A program made the translations under genes and the position numbers. A stretch of 64,000 bases of DNA, taken from Pieris napi (taxonomy: Eukaryota > Arthropoda > Insecta > Lepidoptera > Pieridae). Location of the stretch: NCBI RefSeq assembly GCF_905475465.1, contig NC_062243.1, forward strand, positions 144,001-208,000, in the 5' to 3' direction. Under the pieces are notes generated by a model that worked only from the letters and a program-made list of their open reading frames with translations, was not told the DNA's origin and ran no database searches. Shown in pieces: positions 1-12,735 of this stretch (the stretch's first letter is position 1; every line of letters starts with the position of its first letter).

Positions 1-933
1 AAGTACGTGGCAGATTTGCATAAAATTAAGTGTTATATCTTAATATATGTAAATTACGTGTCACGTTCTTTGTCCGCTATGGACTCCTAAAGTGTGCAGT
101 TTGATCTAACTTAAAAGATAGGATAGGAGGCTTACATCTCAATTTATACCCGCAATATTATTTTATTGCAAAGTATGTGTTTATTATTTGATAGTCACAA
201 TTCTAACAGATGGCGCTGTGTTGAAAGTACCAACGTTTCACATAGGCTACAATTTAATGGCATTACCACCAAAAAAGCATGGTGGTCCCCATGACTGGTG
301 TTCTCCTACCGTTTCCCTTGAATAGGTTACTACTATGTAATATAACTAAAACCTTAGCCACAGCATGGCCGGTCTGCTAGTTTATATTTAAATCATACTT
401 ATAATGAATAATAATCATAGAGAGAGACAGATGGAGAGAATGTTTTATTATAAACAGCGTTGAAGATTTACTAAAGGTATCTAACTACTAGTTACTAAAA
501 CAAGTAATATAAAATCTTTTAAAATTTTTATTTTATCGAGGAAACATTTTTCTTCTCAAAATTTATTAGAGGAAGTTCAAAAGCCGTACAAATTAGTTTG
601 CGAAGAGTGTAATTACGGAACTGGGCGCGACTTCTTTCAACACTATTAAAGACTCGAATCCATTGCAAAACGAATTAATATTATCATGATTAATAATTAA
701 GATGAAATTTATTTTATTAAGTAAGATAATTTGAAGGTTAAATTTAATCAATAAATTATTTTAGTTTGTTTAATAAATCAAACAAGAATCACCATTTAAT
801 GTTATAAATTAATGTTTTAGTGCGATATAATGAGATAGAAATTATTTAATGAAGATTAAGAGCCTATGTATCTCGAATTAACTGACGGTAATAGTGGAAA
901 ATCATTAAGAGTGGCTGTTTTATAATTTTCAAT
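1..933. other. AT-rich DNA, no gene seen
   Basis: This stretch is AT-rich with stops in all frames. I see no coding pattern, no recognisable repeat and no RNA gene. Confidence 0.5.
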
Positions 934-1164
934 TTAGCGAGCGGCGACGTTGGCAACGACCCAACTCGCGACAACTTCGTCGACGGCTGGTTTAACCTCG
1001 GAAACTTCACCTTTGAATATCTTAAAATTGGAAAAGTAAAGTTGGCGTCCCGGTGGTTTCGCCTTCTGCACGATTTGGACTGCGCTTATGAATTGAATAT
1101 GAATTCTTTTATGACCCCTACGAGCTAATATCTTACTTTTTATTACGTCTTCATTTAAACTTCA
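934..1164 (-). other. Unassigned short open frame, possible terminal exon
   Basis: A GC-richer patch of about 150 bp stands out from AT-rich surroundings. On the - strand it is open for 76 codons and ends in TAA (934-936). The C-terminal reading includes 'KAKPPGRQLYFSNF' and ends 'DEVVASWVVANVAAR'. Acceptor-like CAG triplets lie at about 1080 and 1066, so it could be the last exon of a - strand gene or a decayed copy of one. The same codon register is also open on the + strand (about 897-1126), where it would follow an acceptor-like TTTAG. I prefer the - strand because its amino-acid composition looks more ordinary. I do not recognise the protein, and no partner exon was found. Confidence 0.3.
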
Positions 1165-4100
1165 TTTCTAAAGTGTGCTTTTCAGCGGCCCCTTATAATC
1201 TGATTGTTTGGGAGATATCGAGTTGCCAGCGATGCTGAACAAAACAAGATGTTTGTAAAGTTTTTGAGAGACGTTCCGAGCGATTGCTTTAAATTCTTTG
1301 TATGAATGGAGTCGAAACTGCAACGTTGTATGGAGCGGCCAAGATTACGGGCTAGAAGTACTTAAAACTTGAGATACACCCGAAGTGGGCCAAACAGGGC
1401 AACATCGATGAGCTGCCAAACTTTGATATTGGCTTCACGCCAGCTGCTCAACAAATATTGATTGCTAAACTAATTCACTATCAGAAAAACCTGAATACTA
1501 TAAAAAGGGTTTGATATATATCAAATCTGTAGATCTGACATTTAAATTAAACAGATACAGTATACACGTAAATAAACGCCATACGATCGAGAACGATCAC
1601 GAAAAAGATAGTCCTTGTTAGACTTGTTTGTTTCTATACTATATTATAATTATTTGAAATAATAGTAAAAGCACAATACTGTATCTCCACTATTTGTTGT
1701 TGTTTGATCTGAGTAATGTAACGCAAACAATAATGGTGATCATATTTAACAATCCTGTTTTCGAATACAAACTGTGATCAAACATTATTAAAGTAGTTTC
1801 ATAGTAGTATTAATTAGTGGATTAAGTTTAAAATATTATATTAATAAAGGATTTGTATGCATATATGAAAAAAAAATTACCAATCAGAGTTTTTAATAAA
1901 CAAACCATTTTTACATATTACGATTAATTCAAAATTATATAAATCCCAAATAGTAATCGATTTAATTAACAAGATTCAAATTACCATAAATTAACCCATT
2001 ATATTATTACTAGGTAGTAATATCGAGAAATTTAGAAATAACTTAATAGGCTTATAGGAGGATATGAGGCTAACGGCGAGAATTTAATACCTGTGTTGAA
2101 ATAGTATCTGTTAATGATGTTTATTTTGATTAATGGAAAACTGATCGAACTGTTTGCATTTCATGTCTATAAACTGGAGATCGAGGTTGTTCGCTTTATT
2201 AAATTTTAATATTACGTTCAAATGTAGGTAACCCAACCCAAATGAGATGTGGTGTTGCCATCCTAATAAAACAAATTTCTCTCTTTATAGGCATTCGCTA
2301 AGTGTAATGTGAATTTTGGTGTTTTATTTTTAGGTTAAAAAAACATTTAATTTAGGTTAAAAAAACATTGTAAATCGTTAATTAAGTACTTAGAACATGT
2401 AGCTTAATAATAAGTTTTGTTTTAGTTAATTGTTACGGCTTTGCTTTTAAAATACACTTTAATACATTTCGTTATTAAAACGTCCAATATACTATGCTGT
2501 TGTTATAAGTCAATATATATTTATTTAGGTAACTCATTATTAATTAGATATTTTTAAAGTATAGTCCAAATAAAATGTTAAATTCTAATGGAACAATAAC
2601 ATAAGTTTTACTGAAATTGTAAAGCAATTATAGAAGTTCGTAATAAGATTTGGATTAACTGTGTCTTGTTGATGACAATTTAACGTAAAATCCAATTTAT
2701 ATGTCAGACATGTTTGAGCCATTTTATTTCTTCTAAGCTCTCGGTCAATTCGGAATAAATTGTCTTCTCGCTTATTAAAGTTTCGATTTTAAAATTAAAT
2801 CTTTTTACGCCATTTTTTTTAAGTTAAGAGCACGCGAGAGAATCTTATTAAACATACACCCAAGAATGTAAAAATACTATTAAGTCCAGTCAATTTATTG
2901 TTTTCATATATTCACGTTTAAAAGATTTTAAGTTTTATTCAAGCTATAATGTTAATATGGTTATTAACAATAACAGCTATATTTGAATAATATATTATTT
3001 GGTTTAAAGATTATTCTTGATGATCAGAAGAATTTATAAAACAAATGAATAGATGATCTTTTACACTACCGTTACGTCTAAGCACCAGAATGGAAAATAC
3101 ATTAGATGATTCAATCAGCAGGTCAATGTTCTCTAAGAACAAATAATCTTTTGGTATTAATATCTCCACGATTGCGCAGGTACTTATCCAAGCTATTTTA
3201 AAGAAGTCGTATCTCATTCGATACATTAAATTTTAAGTAATTTATCCTAAAATATTCTTGAATCTTTTACAAAAATAGCTTAACCGTCCGGTGAAATATG
3301 AAAATGCCACAAAGTGGTTGATGCCAGCACTGAACATACATTATTCATGTAAGAGAAATAAGCAAAGAAACGTTTTCTCTGATTTGAAATAAACACGTCG
3401 GGAAATACTATAATATATATGTAAAGTCGTCCTGCAGGCGAATTACGTCATTCCGAGCAGTGAAGATGACATGTTCACTTTAACAAAATGTTTTTTGTAT
3501 GTTAATAATTATTTATAGAGTTATTTATGGCCCATTTTTTAAGAAACATCTTTCCATTTTTTAACCAACCTCATAAAAGGAGGTTTGCAGTTCATTTGAG
3601 AAACTGCTTTTTCTTTGACATTATGATGTTTTCATAACGACTTGTGCATTTGAGTTTTGACACTTAAGTTAAATTGGAAACATTTATAGTAATTTTTGCT
3701 TGCAGCTATGTTTTGATCAAACGACGAAAATTAATAATATAGTTGAAACAGTAATGTATAATTTTTCTTGTTACGGCGTAGCACACAGAGCGGTATTGAT
3801 TTCAAATTCTACCCTAATTTTCATTGCTCTACGATGACGTTACACTCCAGGCTGGACCAGAAGAATGTTTTACAAATACATTGATTATATATATATTTAA
3901 AAAATCTAAAACACATCCTTCGTCTTAAAGTCTGCAGTCTTATAAACCAGCTTTGGTTGTGATAAACTATTGAATATTGATCTAATGCCACGAGATAATC
4001 GAGCATATTGCGGTTTTTAATTTTAAAGTAGGGCAAACAAACAAGCGTTAGCATTAAAAGCGTATTTGAACTGCAGCCGTAGCGCAATTAATTGTGATTA

Positions 4101-7100
4101 GCGCATACCGCGGCGCCGACCGCCTCGTGATTAATTCCAGACCGCCACCTGCGCCCAACGATTCGCTAAACTTTAAATAGTTCCCGTCTCATTAGGGAAC
4201 GCCTTCCGCGCTCTCTCTTAGTGATCAATGTTACGCGATTCCTTTTAACTATTTGGTATCTCTTCTAAAAATTTTGTAATGACGTCTAAGCACATACCTT
4301 GTAATAACTTAGAGGCAGCTTTTAACATGTAACATTAAAGCCCCAATATTTTGATTAGCCCCTCTGTAACCATGAAAGAAGCCTTAAACGTAACAAGTAT
4401 TTACGACATTAGAGTGTTTACTTTACATTAAACTTCCTAAAATAAGAGCCGATCTTTGAACGTAATAAACGTTCATCTCGAGATACTTCGATAAGCTTTA
4501 TTGCAAATTACGAACCTTATGTTAAGATAAAATATCTCATTTAATTTAATATTGTATAAGGAAACATAATTAAGCTACTTTGTTAGTAACACTACAAAAG
4601 TAATTTATAGATGATAAAATATAAGATGAACATTATTAACAATAAATGGTATCTGTACAATGAATTGAACTGAAACAATTGTAACGTCGCTGGGAAATAT
4701 TACATCGCTACAAAGAAGCCTTGAATAAAAACCTCGTAAAATTTAATCTTTAATATTTAGTCTAAAAGTTATGATCTTAATGCAAGCATTAACTATGAAA
4801 TATGCGCCGTTTGTTTCATTCTGCTTTAGTAGTACTTTATTTTATTGTTAGAGATATTTAACTCTAGGCTTCTCTGAGGACTGTATACAATTTGTATTTC
4901 CATTTACAATGTCTCTACTGCATTGATAATTTATAAAAACTGATTATATTTTCATTTTTGTGTTATCTATAATAAATGAGTATAAATAGGGCTTGATAAA
5001 GCCAAATTTATATCCTCCATAGATACATTACAAAATATATAAATATTAGGATAATAAAAAACTGGACAAAGGATTATAATTTTCCCGAGGGAATAACAAT
5101 GAGAATTTCTTAATTTGAGCTGGTCCACAGAGCGCCGGTGTCTGTGTGTCTGTATATTATATTCATTATTCGTGCGGCGGGACACGACACAGCTGCCGGA
5201 TTGTAATTATACCCGACACAGATATACACAATTTTTACTGTTTATTGTTTATTGACTAGGGACAATGTTAATTAATTTTGTTATAGTAACGCTTTATACT
5301 TTTTCATACGGTAATAAATTTTGAATAAATACTTCTTATTTTTTGTCCCTAATGATAAGACTTTGTAATATTTGCATAAGCATACTGTAATAATACTGAA
5401 TTACAATCTGAACTCAAACTATCTCTGTGATTGTTGTTCTCTATTACAGGAAAGTAAAATTAGGTAAACGAGTATTACTAACATTGTGTGTCCGTAGCCA
5501 TAAAGACATCCTCGTGATAATTATTATCTAATGATATTAATAAAATGATTGGCAAAAATTCTGAAAAACAATGCCGTTTTACATCACCCAAGGAGGTCAA
5601 AAATGGGAAAACATGAAAACAAGACGTAATAGTGCTTTACGACTTTGTTCTCCGGGGCAAGCGATATGTTGATGTACTTTGCATTGACTTTGTGTATAAT
5701 GTGTATGATTAAATGTTATAAAATGAATGTTATAAAGAACATATTAATGTGGTATCAAAAGAATAAACGATATTCTGTCAGTAGAATTACGACTGACTTG
5801 GGAAATACATTAACGGTGTAGACGCAGACATGCGGCACTCGCCAGTTGCAATTGAATTTCACGGATACAGGGGGAATTGACAAGATGAAATTGTTATATA
5901 CTAACTACCCAAACAGATATGGATTGATGACCAATATATCAATCAATAAAAGCAATCATTTTTATAAATCACCTTGTAAAGGCTAAAGTGTAAATTGTAA
6001 TTGTCAACTGTTACCGTTGTTTTAAAGGAAAAAATATTTTTAAATAAAAACTCTTTATGTTCTTTTATTTGGATGATATTCAATTATAGCACGAATGTAA
6101 TATATTTCTTGTAAATGAATAGGTGTTGTAACACAACGCACGTACTGCGGATAAAACTTTCAACAAGTTTAGGCCGCAAACTTTCCGACTTATTATTACT
6201 TCCAATCGCACCTCATGAAGATGAACATATACGTTGGTTTTATTTGAGTTGAATAACAGGTAATTGTACAAAACTTAATATTTTCCCTTTATATTTAAAA
6301 AAAAAATACAAAATTCCCTACAAATTAATCATTAACGAATTGAAGCATTATTAATTAGTTGAAAAAATACAAGCAAGTAACTCTTAGATATAGAAGCACA
6401 ATGTTTTAAAACATCTTAATTAAAATTATGAAGAGCCGAAATCGAGAGCAAATCATTTGGAGTAAATAAAAGCATATTTCTTGTATCAGAAGGATTATTA
6501 AATATTTATTATTATGTTTATGGAATGATCGTTTGCGTTGAAAGCTATTTTTCTGCGCAAATTTATTTTTCAATTATTATCTTTAGGGGTTGCCCTTTGT
6601 TTATGTTAGAAAAAATATTATGAAAGGAAACATAGAATAAAGCTTAGACGTGAAAAGCTTTGACCAATTGTTATGTACGTATGTGGTATGTATCGATATT
6701 ATATATCTTAAAAATAATATAACAGACATTATTCGTAAATTTTATTATTCCTTAGTGTCCTATTGATTTATATTCAGAATCAATGCTTTAAATCCATCAT
6801 AATATAAGAGAGCAAACAGAAATAGCCTGATTGTGATCCTCAAACGAAAATACTCAGTAATTGAATTTAGCCGTCCATTCGACAGCGATCCCAACGGCAG
6901 CTACTTGTAGTATTCCATCCAAATTCACGATACAATTACAATTTCAAAAGCTTGTTTACTAACTTTTGAGTAGAAGGAAAAATCAATTCATCAGTTACGA
7001 TGCCTTTTTTAATATTTTCTTTCATTTGAAATTGTTGATTTGCTTTTATAATCTTGCTTCTGAGACTATGTTGTTAAAAAATTTGAAAGGTAATTAAGGT

Positions 7101-8789
7101 ACTATACCTAATTAAAAATGAAACTTAATTAGGTTCGAAATTTCTTATAAAATAAAATAATTATATAAGATTACAATAAATTGTAATATAACGGGGTATT
7201 ATTACGTTTAAATACATCGATAATAATATAAGCATTAATTCTATCTCGATTTTTGAATTAAATAATTACTATTTATTCTGAATTAAATTATACTATTTGA
7301 TTTTCCTTTTGGTTTATGACGTGACTCTATTGAGCTATGCATGCAAATAACAAAATGTTGAAAATATTTTTTTTTTCAGGTTCAAGCGTAGGTTCATAAA
7401 GGGGTCCCGAGGGCTGTAAAGTATCGAAATAAAACCTCTTAGTTCAACAACGAGCAGACAGAGGAACAAAGCCGAGCGGCCGACAACACAAAAGTAATGA
7501 AATAGTAAAGCCCATAGAAAGCTTTCGAGCTTTTATTGTGCACTCTATCCTATACCAAAAGATTACTTTAAACAGTAGTACAGTGACAAAAACGTAAATT
7601 TATCGGACTATTATGAAAATAGTATTTTTAAACTTCTCATCAATTAACAGTGCTATCGCCTAAACCTTTCATTACCCAAAAAAAATTTTACTTAATAAAA
7701 TAAAACCCGTATTGCAACTATACAATCATACAAGCAAGCCATATTGATTTTGTATTGAAGGTCTTTCTGGATTTCTATGTTGGCCGTATAACGATAACTG
7801 TAGAAGCCTAGAGTCTCAACATTTCATTCTATGTGTACTGGAGCAACTGCTAGCGAGCGTCCTGTATCGCAGGGCTGAATGCCCTCACTTCAAAGCGCAG
7901 TTAGTGCTATGACGTAATGTGTATTAAAAGACAATAATCACGTTGAGAGCAGCTGCCAACCGATGCGTGCGACTGCCATCGCGAGGTATGGGTGTCAGCG
8001 AGCTGGTACATTTTACTTGCTTAATGTCACTTTGGTATCGACGGTATTAAAAATGTTTAATTATGACACTTCCTGTTTCGCAAAGCGGAGAAAAAAATGT
8101 AGCGCATATCGAAAGCACGCACCAAAGCCATTGTTATTTTATTATATTATATAATAAAATAGCAATGACTTTTTAGTTTTTTAACAATTCTGAAAATACA
8201 CAGCACCACAAGTGTGTAGCGATGAACTAGAAGAAATATAAAAGGAATTAAAATATCTTTCAGCCTATGCCCTGGACCACGTTCGGCTAGAGCAGTGGGC
8301 CCGCCATAAAATATTACACCAAGCCTACATACATACAGCCATTTTACTATAATTGATGCAGAATATATGATAAAGTCTATATCTGTTTTTTATTCAGCAA
8401 ACCTCGACTCGGGCACAGGTTCGGATGTAATTTATTAATGTAAATGTTGAAGTATTATTTTTTCTTTTGTGAAAGTATAACTTTAAAGTATATAAAAATA
8501 TAAGTAAGTAAAAATTTATATTCACTGAACTGGTCAACAAGGTGAATAAATTCACCTTTTTCAGTGATAATATATTAAAATATATTGCAAAACATTCTAA
8601 TAGTAATAAGTAATAAAGCGATGCTTTTTGTAAAACCTTTTTAATGACATTGAATATTCAATTCCATCAGTATCAATGTTGTACTGAACATCGAGAATTA
8701 CGTTTCTCTTATTCATAAAAAAAACTAAATAATCAGTTAAGTAGTTTCAAATGATAAGGCAGACATGTCCTTTATGCATATATATAAAA
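1165..8789. other. AT-rich intergenic DNA, no gene seen
   Basis: Only short, unconvincing open frames occur here. Small structures noted: a direct duplication of a 16-base unit (ttaggttaaaaaaaca) at about 2331-2369, a GC-richer patch at 4090-4220, an acceptor-like pyrimidine tract ending CAG at about 7379 with no open frame after it, and an AT-rich near-palindrome at 8129-8167. None supports a gene. Confidence 0.5.
8129..8167. repeat. AT-rich imperfect palindrome
   Basis: The sequence reads almost the same on both strands, with arms of about 18-19 bases around the centre near 8148 and a couple of mismatches. It could form a hairpin or cruciform. No flanking transposon signature was seen. Confidence 0.5.
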
Positions 8790-8935
8790 ATCAAATATCA
8801 TTTATTTATGTAGGCATCATAATTTACATTTACTGCCAGTACTTAAATTTAGGGCGTAGAACGGACGAGAAGAAGTGCCAATAAACTCTTCGCCAGTTTT
8901 TATACTCAACTTTGCTTACAAACCCAAACTGCAAC
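8790..8935 (-). repeat. Interspersed repeat, copy 1 (unclassified)
   Basis: The - strand contains a block beginning near 'gagtttattggcacttcttc', followed by a 'cgttctacgccct' core and 'actggcagtaaatgt'. The same block occurs on the + strand at about 37885-37950. Two copies in opposite orientation show a dispersed repeat. I recall similar sequence as common in lepidopteran genomes but cannot name the family; it may be the tail of a LINE or a MITE. Confidence 0.55.
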
Positions 8936-9269
8936 CAGTTAATTATTGTAATTAAATAATAAATAAATAAATAAGAAAACAGAACGTTTCTATCAGAAAG
9001 GCGCGGTGAAATGCACTCTTAAATGTTCATGATCAATGCAGAAAATAATAAATATAGTTACATAGCCGATATACCGATCCAAGTCCGAACAGTCACCACA
9101 TGTCGCATCAGTTTACGAGTACTACGCATGGGCGTCATCACAATGACATCTAAGCGAGCATGACGGCACTTGAACTGTGAAGTTGGTCAGATAAATTAAA
9201 AATATTGATATAATAAATTATATTAATTAAAAAACGATTGATCCATTGAATTATATTTAGATATAGATT

Positions 9270-9501
9270 TTCCGGCGTCGGGATGTGACGACCCCATCGC
9301 CCACTGGTGAAATAACCTGTAAAAGAGGTTATTTCACCAGTGCAATCAGTCAACCCCCATCCTAGTGGGAGTGCCATGCTGCTGCTTTAGGGCTTCAGCC
9401 AAATGGGCAGGCACGACCGGGGCAGTACCACTGTCTCACAGAAAACCGGCGTGAAGTGATGCAATAAGTCCATCTTATTGTACTCGCGTTTCGTGCGGTG
9501 A
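9270..9501 (+). other. Probable 5' leader of the LINE
   Basis: GC-rich, with the same base composition as the ORF that follows and unlike the AT-rich DNA to the left. It contains a perfect 17-bp hairpin (9302-9342). It has no convincing + strand coding. Such leaders carry the internal promoter in many insect LINEs, but no promoter element could be identified by eye. Confidence 0.45.
9302..9342. repeat. Perfect 17-bp inverted repeat with 7-nt loop
   Basis: The left arm 'cactggtgaaataacct' (9302-9318) and right arm 'aggttatttcaccagtg' (9326-9342) are exact reverse complements around 'gtaaaag'. The RNA of the downstream LINE would form a strong stem-loop if transcription starts upstream of it. 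Confidence 0.9.
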
Positions 9502-12500
9502 GTGAGACTCCCGGAGCCCATCAATCCCCCCCCCCCCCCCATAAGTATGAAGATGCAGTTCAAACAGAGATTACCCCAGGGGGGTACCACACGTTTACGC
9601 TGTGGAGAATCCCCTTCTGGGCGTCCATCATCGGAACAATTGGTATTCGATGGTGGATGCACAGGCTGCCCTTCGTATTCTGGGGGGGGCAAAAACTGCT
9701 CTAAAAACTTATGCATTAATAGGTTTCGGTCTCGGGGCAAACGGAAGCATTTACCTAAGGCAACCCCTTCCACGCTCACGGTGGACTTTACAAATGTTAG
9801 GGGGCTAAAAACTAACCTAAACGCGGTTCACTTTTACTTAGAAACTGCGAAGCCGGCCTTATTCTTCCTTACTGAGACTCAGATATCCTCCCCGGCTGAT
9901 ACTTCTTACCTCTCCTACCCGGGGTACAAATTGGAACATTCATTTGTGCCGCGGGCGGGAGTTTGCGTGTACGTCAGGGAGGATATCTGTTCTCGTCGCC
10001 TCGGGACGCTTGAAGGAAGGGACCTATCTAACCTCTGGCTGCGCGTAGACTGCGATGACCATCCGCGATTCTATGCGTGTCTGTATAGGTCCCATAGCGG
10101 AAATGACGAAACTAACCGACTCATCGAGCACATTCAAATGACTACAGATTCCCTGCTCGAAAGGGTTCCTACCGCTGAAATCGTGATACTTGGCGATTTT
10201 AACGCCCACCATGCCGATTGGCTTGGCTCTGATACCACCGATCACGCGGGAAGATCCTTTCACGACTTTGCTTTAGCCTACGACCTGACACAAATGGTCC
10301 CTGCGATTACGCGAATACCAGATGTGGATGGTCATAAACCCTCTTTGTTGGATCTTCTGCTGACTTCACATCCGGAGAACTATCAAGTCTCTGTTGACCC
10401 GCCATTGGGTTCATCAGATCATTGTGTGGTCCGGAGTATTGTGCCTTCTACGCGCCCTTCACGGCCCCGCTTTTTGGGTTGTCGCCGTATTTGGCACTAC
10501 AAGTCAGCAGATTGGGACGGGATGCGGTCTTTCTTTGCGTCCTACCCTTGGGGGCCTATGTGCTTTTCGTCGGAAGCTCCAGATTCCGTCGCTGCCTCTG
10601 TCGCCGAAGTGGTTCTGCAGGGCATGGAACTCTTTATTCCATTTTCTGCGGTGCCGATCGGTGGCAAGTCTCAGCCCTGGTTTAAACGTTCTTGCAAGGC
10701 GGCCTCGTGTCGAAAGCGAGAATGCTTTAAGGCATGGGCGGAAGCGGCGAAATCTCGTGATGCCAATACCAGCGAACTTAAAAAAGCATATAACTCAGCC
10801 TCCAGGTCCTTCAAACGGGAAATCACTAAGGCAAAGTCAGAGCACATTGCCAGATTTGGCGAGAGATTGGCCCAACTCCCTTCAGGGACTCGAGCCTTCT
10901 GGTCTCTCGCCAAAGCTGTCCAAGGGAATTTTTGTCAGCCCGCTATTCCACCACTGCACAGGGAGGATGACTCGCTGGCCAACACTGCGAAGGAGAAGGC
11001 CGACCTTTTAGGCTGTCTCTTCGCGTCCAACTCGACTTTGGATGACCGAGGAAGATCACCACCGACCATTTCGCGGTGTGATTCATCGATGCCGGAAATC
11101 ACATTCCGGCAACGTGCTGTCCGCAGAGCACTATCTTCCTTGGACATTCATAAGTCGAGCGGGCCGGATGGTATCCCCCCAATTGTGCTGCGTACTTGTG
11201 CTCCTGAGTTGGCTCCGGTCTTAACGCGCCTTTTCCGGTACCTGTACTCGCTTGGCACTGTCCCGAAGTGCTGGAAAACCGCTTCGATACATCCGATCCC
11301 TAAAAAAGGCGATCGCTCTGATCCGTCCAACTATCGCCCAATAGCCATAACCTCCTTGTTCTCCAAAATAATGGAATCCATTGTTAACTGCCAGCTCTTG
11401 AGGTATCTAGAGGGCCACCAGCTGATTAGCGATTATCAGTACGGCTTTCGTCGTGGTCGTTCGGCTGGTGACCTTCTTGTATACCTTACACATAGATGGG
11501 CAGAGGCAATTGAGTCCAAGGGGGAGGCGCTGGCGGTTAGTTTGGACATAGCGAAAGCCTTCGATCGGGTGTGGCACAGAGCACTGCTCTCGAAGCTTCC
11601 AGCCTATGGGCTACCCGAGAAATTATGCGATTGGATCTCCAGCTTTCTGGCCGATCGGAGCATCAAGGTCGTCATCGACGGAGCATGCTCCGACCTTAAA
11701 CCCGTGAACGCGGGGGTCCCACAAGGCTGTGTTCTATCCCCGACCCTGTTTCTTCTGCATATCAACGATATGTTGCAACTTAGCAACATTCATTGCTATG
11801 CGGATGACAGCACTGGGGATACTTTTTACACTGGCCGGGCAGGTATTTCTCGGGCAGTTGTCGATGAGTACCGGAACAAACTTGTGTCTGAAGTCGAAAC
11901 TCTTCTACGTGGAGTCTCAGACTGGGGCAGACTAAACCTAGTCCAATTTAACCCCAAGAAGACACAAGTTTGCGCGTTTTCCGCTAAAAAAACACCCTTT
12001 GTCGCTACTCCTCTTTTCGAAAACACTCTTCTTAAAGCCACAGCCAGCATTGGAATACTTGGCGTTGACATATCGAACGACGTTCAGTTTCGCGGTCACT
12101 TGGAGGGAAAGGCTAAATTAGCCTCCAAAAAGCTTGGTGTGCTCAGCAAGGCGAGACGGTACTTCACTCCGGGCCACCGCATGCAACTATATAAAGCGCA
12201 AATTCGGCCCCACATGGAGTACTGCTCTCACCTCTGGGCGGGGGCTCCCCAGTACCAGCTCCTTCCACTTGACCGTATTCAACGCAGAGCGGTTCGAATC
12301 GTCGATGACCAATCCCTTTCCGAGCGGCTTGATCCTTTGGCGTTGCGTAGAGATGTGGGGTCTCTCTGCATCTTCTACCGCATTTACCACGGAGAGTGTT
12401 CAGAGGAGTTGTTCGGATTAATACCTGCAGCTGAGTTTCGTCATCGGACGTCGAGGCAGAGTACGAAATTCCACCCGTATCACCTCGACGTCCGCCGTTC

Positions 12501-12735
12501 CACAACTGAGCGTTTTTCAAGGCAGTTTTTGCCGCGCACCACCACTTTGTGGAACCAGCTGCCCAGTGAGGTATTTCCGAACCAATTCGACTTAGGGTCC
12601 TTCAAGAAAAGAGCGTACCGATTCCTGAAAGGCCGGCAACGCACTCGCGAGCCCTCTGGCTTTGAGAGTGTCCATGGGCGGCGGTATCACTTAACATCAG
12701 GTGAGCCTCCTGCCCGTTTGCCCCCTGTTTTATAA
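9502..12735 (+). CDS. LINE ORF: endonuclease-reverse transcriptase
   Basis: A 1,077-codon uninterrupted ORF. It copies LINE RNA into DNA at a nicked chromosomal target. An APE-type endonuclease starts near residue 93, with 'LTETQ' (catalytic Glu), 'LGDFNAHHADW' near residue 230 and 'SSDHC' near 305. The reverse transcriptase follows from about residue 545: 'SGPDGIPPIVLR', 'NYRPIAITSLFSKIMES', 'SLDIAKAFDRVWH' (first catalytic Asp), 'AGVPQGCVLSPTLF' and 'CYADDSTGD' (catalytic YADD near 766). The C-terminal part ends in a basic tail. The first 90 residues include a run encoded by a poly-C tract and look unlike a domain, so the true start may lie later. All catalytic motifs visible are intact, which argues for recent activity. 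Proof of activity is beyond sequence reading. Confidence 0.9.
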   Translation: MRLPEPINPPPPPISMKMQFKQRLPQGGTTRLRCGESPSGRPSSEQLVFDGGCTGCPSYSGGGKNCSKNLCINRFRSRGKRKHLPKATPSTLTVDFTNVRGLKTNLNAVHFYLETAKPALFFLTETQISSPADTSYLSYPGYKLEHSFVPRAGVCVYVREDICSRRLGTLEGRDLSNLWLRVDCDDHPRFYACLYRSHSGNDETNRLIEHIQMTTDSLLERVPTAEIVILGDFNAHHADWLGSDTTDHAGRSFHDFALAYDLTQMVPAITRIPDVDGHKPSLLDLLLTSHPENYQVSVDPPLGSSDHCVVRSIVPSTRPSRPRFLGCRRIWHYKSADWDGMRSFFASYPWGPMCFSSEAPDSVAASVAEVVLQGMELFIPFSAVPIGGKSQPWFKRSCKAASCRKRECFKAWAEAAKSRDANTSELKKAYNSASRSFKREITKAKSEHIARFGERLAQLPSGTRAFWSLAKAVQGNFCQPAIPPLHREDDSLANTAKEKADLLGCLFASNSTLDDRGRSPPTISRCDSSMPEITFRQRAVRRALSSLDIHKSSGPDGIPPIVLRTCAPELAPVLTRLFRYLYSLGTVPKCWKTASIHPIPKKGDRSDPSNYRPIAITSLFSKIMESIVNCQLLRYLEGHQLISDYQYGFRRGRSAGDLLVYLTHRWAEAIESKGEALAVSLDIAKAFDRVWHRALLSKLPAYGLPEKLCDWISSFLADRSIKVVIDGACSDLKPVNAGVPQGCVLSPTLFLLHINDMLQLSNIHCYADDSTGDTFYTGRAGISRAVVDEYRNKLVSEVETLLRGVSDWGRLNLVQFNPKKTQVCAFSAKKTPFVATPLFENTLLKATASIGILGVDISNDVQFRGHLEGKAKLASKKLGVLSKARRYFTPGHRMQLYKAQIRPHMEYCSHLWAGAPQYQLLPLDRIQRRAVRIVDDQSLSERLDPLALRRDVGSLCIFYRIYHGECSEELFGLIPAAEFRHRTSRQSTKFHPYHLDVRRSTTERFSRQFLPRTTTLWNQLPSEVFPNQFDLGSFKKRAYRFLKGRQRTREPSGFESVHGRRYHLTSGEPPARLPPVL

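Noticed and set aside
7365..7400. Strong splice-acceptor-like tract ending CAG
   Set aside because: Stops follow within a few codons in every frame and no partner exon was found.
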